A stretch of 64,000 bases of DNA from Euonymus europaeus (lineage: Eukaryota; Streptophyta; Magnoliopsida; Celastrales; Celastraceae). Position 1 is the stretch's first letter, and every line of letters begins with the position of its first letter. This document shows, one piece after another, positions 51,393-59,514 of the stretch. The position numbers and the translations under genes were made by a program. The notes beneath the pieces were generated by a model. It was not told where the DNA came from. It did no database searches and saw only the letters and a list, made by a program, of their open reading frames with translations. The stretch spans positions 1,803,001-1,867,000 of the forward strand of contig OY756957.1 in NCBI GenBank assembly GCA_963580455.1, given 5' to 3'.

Positions 51393-51853
51393 TTAACGTG
51401 ATGTCCACCAAGAGCGTACGACACTCAATTTCCACGATGGAGAACGACAATGTCGTGCACCTTGGTCTCGAGCATGGCGAGCAGCATTGTATTCATCTAG
51501 GTAGCCGGCGCTTTGCATTCGACTGACTTCTTCACGCAAACCCACGCATTCACCTGTCGTGTGGCCGTGATTACTATGAAATTCGCACCACTTCCACATA
51601 TCACGATGGTTAGGATTTTCTTGCACTCGATTAGGCCATCGAACCATATCAGACATGTGTTTCATGATCGCCACAATTTCTTCTGGCTCCATGCCAAGGG
51701 CTTCTTGTATCGTCGGGGCGTTCCTACAGTAGTGGTCTGGGAAGGAATTAGATGTTTCACCAGTAAAGTCGGATCCTCTGAAGGGTATTGCCACTGTGGG
51801 TGATTTGGCCCGGTTTGGTAGAGACGTCTTGGAGGTATTTTGGTGTGTACCAT
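51393..51853 (-). pseudogene. Second gag-like zinc-knuckle fragment
   Basis: The frame encodes MEPEEIVAIMKHMSDMVRWP, then KWCEFHSNHGHTTGECVGLR, REEVSRMQSAGYLDEYN. This clearly parallels the C-terminal part of the element's gag (MEPEEVVAILKRMGKKVRWP, KWCDFHSNHGHDTKDCRGLR) at roughly 55-60% identity by eye. The knuckle keeps Cys, His, His and Cys. It lacks the capsid half and sits downstream of integrase, so it is a duplicated or captured gag portion from a related element. Confidence 0.65.
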
Positions 51854-52065
51854 TTATGGATGGAGGTAGGTTTATTTATAGTATGAAGTAGCTCGGTTTG
51901 ATCAAGTTCCGATGCGGTTTAGATAAACTTGATCGGATCAAGTTCCGATGTGGTGAAGATAAAGAACTAAAATATTTTCTCTTTATTATCATGTTGAAAT
52001 GCGGGTTTGAAGACAAACTAGTTTGATGTGGTAGAACGGTATCTACACTAAGAGTCGTACGAATT

Positions 52066-53889
52066 TTAGAAGAAAAACTTTTTCAAGTGAACAGCGTTCC
52101 AACTCTTCTTCAAATCAAGCCCAGCACGATCCTGAAGCTTGTAAGCTCCTTGTCCTACTATTTCGGTAATGCGGTAAGGGCCCTCCCAAGTCGCACCGAG
52201 TTTCTCATGTTTTTGAATTCTAGTACTTGGGAGTACTTTGCGGAGTACCCAATCTTCTTTGTCAAAAGATCGACTCCTTACGTGCCGATTATAATGTCGA
52301 GCGACTTGAAGCTGATATGCGGTGTTTTTCATTCGAGCTTTATCACGTAGCTCATCGATCGTATCGAGGCTATCTTGTAAGGCCTTGTTATTGGTGTTTT
52401 CATTAGCCCCAATAAATCGAGCCGATGGTAACCCTACTTCGGTTGGTATAACTGCTTCAGTGCCGTACACTAGAGAAAATGGCGTTTCTCCAGTCGAACC
52501 TCTACTGGTCGTGCGATAAGACCAAAGTACACCAGGCAACTCTTCTGCCCATCTCCCTTTTGCGTCTCCCAATCTTCTTTTAAGCGTGTCAAGTATGATT
52601 TTGTTTGACGATTCAGCTTGTCCGTTCGACTTTGGGTAGTACGGAGTTGAGAGGTTACACTTAATATGCCACTTTGCACAGAAATTCTGAAAATGATGAC
52701 TCAAAAATTGTGATCCATTGTCTGTCACGATCTCTTGAGGGACTCCGAACCGGCATATAATGTTCTTCCATATAAAAGATTTGACTTCGGTGTCACGAAT
52801 TTGATGGAACGACTCCGCCTCGACCCATTTGGTGAAATAGTCTGTTAGCACTAGTGCGTACAACTTTTGTCCCGGTGCCTTCGGCATTGGACCAATGATA
52901 TTCATTCCCCATTTCATAAAGGGCCATGGAATCAAGTGAGAATGTAGTGTCTCAGGTGGGGTGTGGGAAACAGACGAATGGTACTGACATTTGTCGCACC
53001 GTTTAGCATATTCTCTTGCATCATGTCTTAATGTCGGCCAATAGTATCCCATTAATAGAATTTTGCTTGCCAAGCTCCTTCCGGCGGAATGATTCCCACA
53101 GTGTCCTGCATGGAACTCGGCTAAAACATCCTCTACTTGGTCACTCGTGACACATCTTAATAGTAACCCACTGTATGAACGTTTGTATAGCCAATTTTGA
53201 TATATTGTGAACCGGGCTGATCTGGCTTGAATTTTTCTGGATTGTTTTTTGTCGTTTGGTAAAGTTCCATCCTTTAGGTACAACATTATGGAGGTCATCC
53301 ATTGATCTGGTACTGCGTCTATGCATACGTCTAAAATCTCCTTGCTTTTGTCAACTGCGGGCCATTGTAGATAAACTATGGGGATACTAACTAACCCTGT
53401 TTCTTGAATGGAAGATCCAAGTTTGGCCAACGCGTCCGGTTCAGAATTCTCGCTACGCGAAATACGTCGTACCGAAAATTCTTCATATTCACTCTTTAAT
53501 CGTTTGACCTCACTTAGATATGCTATCATCTTCATATCGATATGGGGTAAAGGAAACGAGTCTTTTGGGCATGCGTCATTTAAGTCAGTAAAGTCTATGC
53601 AAACCCTCCATTTACCGTTTTTCTTCCGTACGACCACAACATTTGCAAGCCAGTCGGGATAGTTAACTTCCCTGATAAAGCCAATGTCAAACAGTTTCTG
53701 CACTTCCTCATTGATAATTCGGTTCCTTTCAGGAGCAAACTTTCTCCTTTTCTGTTTCACCGGTGGGTGGTTCAGATCAATTTTGAGTTGATGCACAATT
53801 ACGGTCGGATCGACGCCCACCAAATCCGTATGATCCCAAGCAAAACAATCTTGTCTTTGTCTCAAGAATTCGATCAACAAAACTTTTAA
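52066..53889 (-). pseudogene. pol: deleted reverse transcriptase joined to RNase H end, plus integrase
   Basis: One open frame of about 604 codons. Residues of about 1-115 are the RT fingers (FAWDHTDLVGVDP, WLANVVVVRKKNGKWRVCID, FPLPHID). At about position 53,535 it passes in frame into the last part of RNase H (YLSEVKRLKSEYEEF, SENSEPDALAKLGS). The RT palm with its catalytic aspartates and most of RNase H are gone. Integrase follows: zinc-binding His257/His260/His264-Cys295/Cys298 region; second and third catalytic residues D387 (VTDNGSQF) and E423 (NGQAESSN), 35 residues apart; and C-terminal WEGPYRITEIVG. The first catalytic Asp, expected in the WGMD.IGP motif, is Asn327. The frame has no ATG of its own and is separated from protease by a TAG at about 53,896. 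It is not a working polymerase. Confidence 0.9.
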
Positions 53890-54015
53890 CTCGCTCTAAA
53901 GTCGGGTACCGATAAACACCTTCCTATTAGGTTGATCCAAATCCAGCACTATTTCATCTAGTTCTTCTACCTTTGGTTCGACAGTCGGTAATGTGGGTAC
54001 TGTTTGCTGTAATTG

Positions 54016-54607
54016 CTACACCGATTGTTTTCTTTCCCTTAGCTCCATTTTGTAGCATTCTCGAGACGACGATTGGTCACTTTTAATTTCTTTAACTCCG
54101 TCTTTGGTAGGGAATCTTACGACTTGGTGGTAAGTTGAAGGTACCGCCCTCATTTCATGTATCCATGGTCGTCCCAAAATTGCATTATATGATGATAGAG
54201 AATCTATTACGGAGAATATTGTATGTACGTTTTCCCCTTTAGCCAGTACGGGGAGAGATATCTCGTCGATTGTATGCTTCTTCTCCCCACTAAAGCCAAC
54301 AAGTACACTCGACTTTCTCACAAGTTCGTGCTGTTTCAGGTTCATTTCATCCAAAGCACTTAGAAAAAGAACGTTGGCCGAACTTCCATCATCTATGAGT
54401 ACTCTTTTTACGAGGATATTGGCAATCGGGACGGATATGACCAAACCATCGTGATGCGGGTGTAGTAGGTTCGCAACATCCGAATCCTGGAATGATATGA
54501 CCAGATCCGTTGGTGTTATGGAGCCTGAAGTGCGAACTGTACGATTCTCTAGAGTATAGGCTTCTCGAGCATGTTTTCTCGCGGCTGAATAAGTTATTCC
54601 ACTAATC
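54016..54607 (-). pseudogene. Retropepsin-like aspartic protease segment
   Basis: In the frame following gag, the minus strand encodes the LIDDGSSANVLF active-site region and the flap/second-half pattern SSYNAILGRPWIHEM. These are typical of gypsy-type pepsin-like proteases. The segment is cut off from gag by a frameshift in a 7-base C run (54,614-54,620, plus strand) and from RT by TAG codons at about 54,013 and 53,896. The active-site triad reads D-D-G rather than D-T/S-G, which is common in plant gypsy proteases. Confidence 0.8.
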
Positions 54608-56038
54608 TCAGAGCCCCCCCGATATCATGTTTACCACTCTGTCGTATGGCGGTGTCACACTACGTTCTCTATTCACTCTCTGGTCTATGATAGTTCTTCC
54701 TTTTTCGGTTAAGAGATCCTTTAAATGACCTTTCTTAAGTAGTTCGAGAACTTCTTCGCGGAGACCTCGACAATCTTTTGTGTCGTGCCCATGATTACTA
54801 TGGAAGTCGCACCACTTTGTGAGATTGCGTTGGTCCGTGTCGTTCTTCACTCGCTCGGGCCATCGAACTTTCTTTCCCATTCTCTTTAAAATTGCAACTA
54901 CTTCCTCTGGTTCCATATCTATGGACTCCTGGACTGTAGCGATTTCTGATGGTTGATTTCTATTATGTAAATTATTGCGATTCGGTGCTCTTCCTACTGG
55001 TCGAATGGAATGATCATTACTACGTCGATCATTTGAAGTTCGAGTTTTGTACCTAATATCCTCTTCGACCCTAATTCTCGTATTGGCACGACAAAGAGAA
55101 TCTTCGAAAGTTTTGCAATCCGTCTCTAAGAGTCGTTCATATAAAGCGCTATCAGCTAATAATCCACTTCGAAAAGCTCTTAGCCCTACTTCATCGCTAC
55201 AGTTTGGAATTTCTGCCTTTTCGTCTGTAAAGCGGTGTACGTATGACCGTAATTGTTCTGTCCGTCCTTGGATGATTGCATACAATTCTTCAGAATTTCT
55301 AGGTAATTTGCGGCTGCTCACGTGTTGACTTATGAATAAGTCTGTTAGCTCCGCAAACGAGTCTATCTTTCCGTCCGGTAACCCAATATACCATTTTAGT
55401 GGTGCCCCTGCCAACGTAGCTCCAAAACTTCGGCACATGCAAGATTCCAAGAAACTATGGGGTACAGAAGACCCAGCCACCCGTTGCCTAAATTGGTTGA
55501 CATGGTCTTCCGGATCACCCTTTTCAGAATATGGTGCTATGGATGGTACGATGTATTTCCTTGGTATCTCGACTGTAGAAATATGGTCAGTAAATGGCGA
55601 TTTTAAGTAGCTGTCCAATGGGGTTTTCGTGATTGGAGGAGGCACCCCTGGTACCGTAGTCATCCATGCTTTTATAGCTTCTAATTCCTTCCATAGAGCC
55701 GGACCTGAGTTTATGTTCAATGTGCTGTTATGAGACATATGGTTTGAGTCGTGCGGTCGTATGGACGCATTCCGAAGATCGCGTTGTTGACTTGATTCTC
55801 CAAGTCCGTTGTTGGAAGGATATCTTACTGGTTCGACATTCCCAAGGGGATTCGAAGGTGTTTGATTCATGAAATGGTCGACTTGGGATTTTAACCTTAT
55901 GTTTTCCATCTCAATCGTCTTAAATTGATGGTCCCGTCTTCGACTTTGTTCTAGGTAGTATTCATCACGTTCTTTTAGTTGTTGCTGAAGTTGAGACAAC
56001 TGAATTGCAAGGTGAGAATCATGTGATTCGGACTCCAT
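54608..56038 (-). CDS. gag polyprotein of the Tat/Retand element (476 aa)
   Basis: The start ATG is at 56,038 (MESESHDSHLAIQLSQLQQQ); the frame is open further upstream only from a TTG. An N-terminal coiled coil is followed by a polar linker. The retrotransposon gag core comes next (PDGKIDSFAELTDLFISQHV, LRSYVHRFTDEKAEI, FRSGLL). An Arg/Asn-rich stretch then leads to a zinc knuckle WCDFHSNHGHDTKDCRGLR. Gag packages element RNA into cytoplasmic particles. The frame ends early at 54,608 because of one surplus G (minus strand) in a homopolymer. Upstream of that it is uninterrupted and could still make a nearly complete gag. Confidence 0.88.
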   Translation of the reverse strand: MESESHDSHLAIQLSQLQQQLKERDEYYLEQSRRRDHQFKTIEMENIRLKSQVDHFMNQTPSNPLGNVEPVRYPSNNGLGESSQQRDLRNASIRPHDSNHMSHNSTLNINSGPALWKELEAIKAWMTTVPGVPPPITKTPLDSYLKSPFTDHISTVEIPRKYIVPSIAPYSEKGDPEDHVNQFRQRVAGSSVPHSFLESCMCRSFGATLAGAPLKWYIGLPDGKIDSFAELTDLFISQHVSSRKLPRNSEELYAIIQGRTEQLRSYVHRFTDEKAEIPNCSDEVGLRAFRSGLLADSALYERLLETDCKTFEDSLCRANTRIRVEEDIRYKTRTSNDRRSNDHSIRPVGRAPNRNNLHNRNQPSEIATVQESIDMEPEEVVAILKRMGKKVRWPERVKNDTDQRNLTKWCDFHSNHGHDTKDCRGLREEVLELLKKGHLKDLLTEKGRTIIDQRVNRERSVTPPYDRVVNMISGGL

Positions 56039-56073
56039 CGATACCGATTTAGTATTGGCTAGTTTCGTTGCGT

Positions 56074-56091
56074 TTCCCACAGACGGCGCCA
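56074..56091 (-). promoter_or_regulatory. Primer binding site
   Basis: Three bases after the 5' LTR the minus strand reads TGGCGCCGTCTGTGGG. TGGCGCC is complementary to a tRNA 3' end (…GGCGCCA), as in tRNA-Asp or a similar tRNA. Only the first nine bases fit tRNA-Asp, so the primer is uncertain. The same start is common in plant gypsy elements. Confidence 0.75.
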
Positions 56092-56094
56092 AAT

Positions 56095-56836
56095 TGTTGG
56101 GGCAATTTTTCCAACAATCAATGTCAACGGTTGACCGTGTTGCAAGATGACGTCGAGATCCTGTTTAGAAAGAAAAATGGTCGTATGAACTAGTTCAACT
56201 GGGGACACCGGTACGGTGCCTGCCAAAGAAACTCGGGCATGAGAATTAGTACAGAGTTTGTAGAAAAAATTGTAAGATAAATGACATGTGGATGATATAT
56301 GTGATGATGTAAGAGAGTGGTTTTTAGAGAGTGAAGTAGGTGGAACAGAAAAAAGAGGATCCCTTCAATGAGCATGTTTGTGGTATTTTATAGACAATTA
56401 TAAGTTATGTGAAAATACTAAATTACCCTAACTTAAGCCGACTTATATTAAAAGTCGTACCGTTATATTTGTCGTACAGGAATAAAAGACTTGAGTATCC
56501 AAACCAATTATTACAATGATAAATAACGGTCGTACCGATTTGTTGGTACCACTAACTATGGTAACAATATAATAATTTATTATGGTATTGTTAATTGTAT
56601 TATTGTAGCTGATGACAATCGTACCAATTGTTATAACATGTATGTATACTAAAGTTAAATCAAAATAAATTTACTTGGACCACTCGTTAATGCCGAGCAG
56701 ACTATGTCGTACCGATGCCTTGTAACCTGGGCCTGTGAACTACTACATAATTTGTTAAAAACATCTAATGGGCCGTGGCCCAATATATGACGTAAACATG
56801 ACTCGAAAGGTAACATCACAATTTTTAACCATAACA
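56095..56836 (-). repeat. 5' LTR of the Tat/Retand element
   Basis: 742 bp, partner of 45,662-46,403 and of the older solo LTR at 28,608. It starts transcription of the minus-strand genomic RNA. It contains several GTCGTAC motifs and a TATATGACGT segment. A clear TATA box was not singled out. Confidence 0.95.
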
Positions 56837-56841
56837 GGTGC

Positions 56842-57088
56842 CAAGAATCACATGAGGTAGGTGAGAGATTAGAGTTATAAGTGTATCGGATATTTTTGTA
56901 ATTTTCAAAAAATATATGGATAGTTTTTTTTTCCAATCAAAATCAACATTTGAAAAATGCTTACAAAATGCTATTTGAAATGCTGATCAAAATTGCAGTT
57001 TAAATTCCCCCAACATCTTGAGCAGCATGTAGTATTTTAGGTAGCATGAAATTGCTTATTCCAAGGGGACCTTGGAATGTGGCGTCTA
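56842..57088. other. Spacer right of the element
   Basis: AT-rich, nothing recognised. It begins right after the GGTGC target duplication. Confidence 0.5.
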
Positions 57089-57323
57089 GACTTTCTTGGC
57101 TCTTTGGCACAGTTATTGGTTACGTCAATATGACGTGTAATAAAGTCTTTTGACATTTTCTAGTATTATTACCCTAGTAAAATTAAACAAACCAATTTTT
57201 TAGATTTTGCAAAGAAATGTGATGTTTATCTGTTCTAATGTAGACATTTCAGGTTTAAACTTTGACTATAAATCCTATGATTGTTACTAATTCATTATTT
57301 AAACATTATACAAGAGATTGAGT
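57089..57323 (+). repeat. Direct repeat copy B flanking the LTR retrotransposon
   Basis: Equal in length (235 bp) and orientation to 45,315-45,549. See copy A for the shared blocks. The two copies lie 235 bp blocks outside the 11.2-kb element, one on each side. Confidence 0.85.
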
Positions 57324-57573
57324 CTTACATTTGTTCAGAGTTCAAACATAATATGTCACATGGGGTAGGTCTAATTACGATTGATTGAGATACCATGATT
57401 ATCATCAGAGTCATAGACAACAAACTTGAATGAAAAAGAAAGAAAAGTGAAGAAAATGTGATATCAAGGAAGAAGAGATTTGTTCATATAGAAGTAAAAG
57501 TTCAGATACAACTTAGGCGATCAAAATCCAGAACTACATACGCATATGATCAAAGTAGCTCTTGAATATATCA

Positions 57574-57939
57574 TCAATAATCACTACTATTCCTACCTAA
57601 AATCCTACCGGGATCAGCAAATCTGGACGAGAAAGACCTGGAAAGATTGTCGGGTTCCGCCCACCCGGTCCCATGATCGAAGTTCTGAAGATAAGCATCA
57701 TGAGGATCATAAGAAGTTTGTAATGTAACAGGAGTAAAATCATTGGAACTCTTCTTCTTCTTCTTGATACTAATTTTCCTCCAAAACATGATCCATCTTT
57801 GTTTTGGATCAATTTCTTTATTGCTACTTTGATTCTGATTCTTGCCTAGTTGAACAGTTTCCCTGACTGAGCTGCTCCGCCAATTCTTGATTGAGCTGCT
57901 GCGCCAGTTCTTGATCATTCCCATTGTTGCTTGCTTCAC
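57574..57939 (-). CDS. Small plant-specific protein of unknown function (121 aa)
   Basis: A single-exon frame starts MKQATMGMIKNWRSSSIKNW and contains WIMFWRKISIKKKKK and then the conserved block YDPHDAYLQNFDHG, EPDNLSRSFSSRFADPGRI. I recognise this YDP...NFD.G....EPDNLSRSFS.RFADP signature from a family of short, basic, uncharacterised plant proteins. No signal peptide or membrane segment is visible. The N-terminus has an exact internal duplication of IKNWRSSS, which the family does not usually have. A TATATATAT box lies about 100 bp upstream. Both an earlier ATG (57,939) and later ones (57,924, 57,918) are possible starts. Function unknown. Confidence 0.75.
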   Translation of the reverse strand: MKQATMGMIKNWRSSSIKNWRSSSVRETVQLGKNQNQSSNKEIDPKQRWIMFWRKISIKKKKKSSNDFTPVTLQTSYDPHDAYLQNFDHGTGWAEPDNLSRSFSSRFADPGRILGRNSSDY

Positions 57940-58036
57940 GGAGAGTCAGACAGCCAAAAGCTTTGTTCTGCACAGCTTGAAGAAGCTGCAAACTAATAGA
58001 TGAGGCCTCCTATATGTGCGTGTGTCTCTCTCTCTC

Positions 58037-58048
58037 AATATATATATG
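58037..58048 (-). promoter_or_regulatory. TATA box of the small gene
   Basis: A TATATATAT tract lies about 100 bp upstream of the 57,939 start codon, next to a CT repeat (58,027-58,036), which is a usual plant core-promoter setting. Confidence 0.5.
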
Positions 58049-58160
58049 CACTTTAGCACGAAATATGAGACTATATATACATATATATGACTATGAGAGA
58101 TTTTGTTTGTAAAATTAAAAGGCATGTGTAGGTTTATTTAATTAGTTACTAGATGGACTT

Positions 58161-58328
58161 TTTCTTTAGTTAATTGGAACTTGCATGATGACATAAGTTT
58201 GAAAGGCTTCAAAAAAACCTAAAACGCATAAAGAAGGAAGTGTGTTTCTTTAGTTAATTGCAACTTGCATGATGACATAAGTTTGAAAGGCTTCAAAAAA
58301 ACCTAAAACGCATGAAGGAGGAAGTGTG
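58161..58328. repeat. 84-bp tandem duplication
   Basis: Two adjacent copies (58,161-58,244 and 58,245-58,328), both TTTCTTTAGTTAATTG ... GGAAGTGTG, differ at only three or four positions. This is a recent local duplication upstream of the small gene. Confidence 0.95.
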
Positions 58329-59514
58329 TTTGTTTCACAATTGCATTTTAGAGCTTTAAATTATTAAATGCTGTAGAGAAGTTGTATAAAATGTTGTGGA
58401 TGTTTGGTTCATTTTTTTCTTTCTCTTCTATTAGATTAATTTTATAGATAAAATTACGAAAAAAAATATTACAATAAAAAAATTGAGAACTTATAAAATA
58501 GAGATGAACAATTATGTAATGTGATTGTACATTATGTAAGGATCCACGACTTTAAGTTATCACCTGACAGCATTTCATTTGACACAGCTTAAAATTATGA
58601 GCTCATAGCTCCACAGCTTTAAGTTGTCAACAAAATATGCGTTTGATTTATATAACATTTTATGCAAACTTTAAGTCGTGTGAAACGCTAAACAAAAGAA
58701 CCCTTTTATTGTTTTTATTCCCTAAAGAATCATTAGAGGGGGAAAAATTGAAAAATTGGTAATATATTTATATAGGAGATCGACTCACCAACCAGCAATT
58801 TTGCTCTCAATTCAGGGACTCGTTTATTTAATTATATTTTATAGTTTTTTCATTCTCGGATAGAAAAATCAAAAAAAAGAAAAGAAATTGTGCTTTTGGG
58901 CTTGGCTCAGGTCTAAAATGTCATCCCATGCTTGGAATGAGTCTATTTTTGGCAGCCGCGTGACACTCTGTGTGCAAAACTAGTTAAGTATAACTTAGAA
59001 TTGTCAAATTGTATGATTTGACCAGATGCCCAAATTGTATGTTTTTCAAACCCTTTGAACTGCAAATACAAATCAACAAAAAGAGGTAGCTTTTTGGACT
59101 CCTTCAAGCCAAGACTCACTATGAGCCACTATATTGGTTCCTCAAGGCCTGTCGCCGGTGTGGGCTGGCGGCACAGGGTTTGCTTCTCAAGGTACGCTTG
59201 GCTTCATCTTTCTAACAATCAGAAGAAACAATGGCGGTGCGTATCAAAATTCAAAACAGTTAATCAACACAAAATAAGGTTGTAGCAATGACGATTAGGG
59301 TTTCAAAACACAGTTGCAGCTACTCTGCCAATACAGCATTCATGATAAACTGAACATCCGGCCATAAGCCCACAAAAGGACACCAGCAAAATATTGTAGG
59401 ACAAGCTACCAACACCAAGGTGCAACACGAACATGTTTGTCCCGTGCAAAAACAACAGCCAGCTGAGTTTTTAGGTTACAAGGAACTTACTAGATTAAAC
59501 AAGAGTTCAGAATG
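58329..59514. other. Intergenic DNA with MITE-like fragment
   Basis: No gene. Near 58,545-58,700 is a fragment with ACAGCTTAAAATTATGAGC and CTCCACAGCTTTAAG repeats related to the hairpin at 42,637. A plus-strand frame of 76 codons (59,055-59,285) has no recognisable content. The last part before 59,515 should include the 3' UTR of the DUF630/632 gene. Confidence 0.45.

Larger units (their letters stand above)
45662..56836 (-). mobile_element. Ty3/gypsy LTR retrotransposon, Tat/Retand type, with antisense gene (11.2 kb)
   Basis: It is bounded by two 742-bp LTRs (TGTTGGGG...CCATAACA on the plus strand) and the 5-bp target duplication GGTGC (45,657-45,661 and 56,837-56,841). In the minus direction the order is 5' LTR, PBS, gag, protease, truncated reverse transcriptase, integrase, a gag-like fragment, a coiled-coil frame, the antisense gene, PPT, 3' LTR. 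The protease-RT-integrase order and the GPY-type integrase end put it in Ty3/gypsy. The large gag and the extra antisense frames between integrase and the 3' LTR are known for the Tat lineage (Retand, Grande, Tat). By eye the LTRs differ at about ten positions, nearly all transitions, so insertion was recent. gag-pol is not functional. Confidence 0.93.

Noticed and set aside
52087..55610. Several 80-96 codon plus-strand frames opposite gag and pol
   Set aside because: They are complements of well-supported minus-strand retrotransposon frames.
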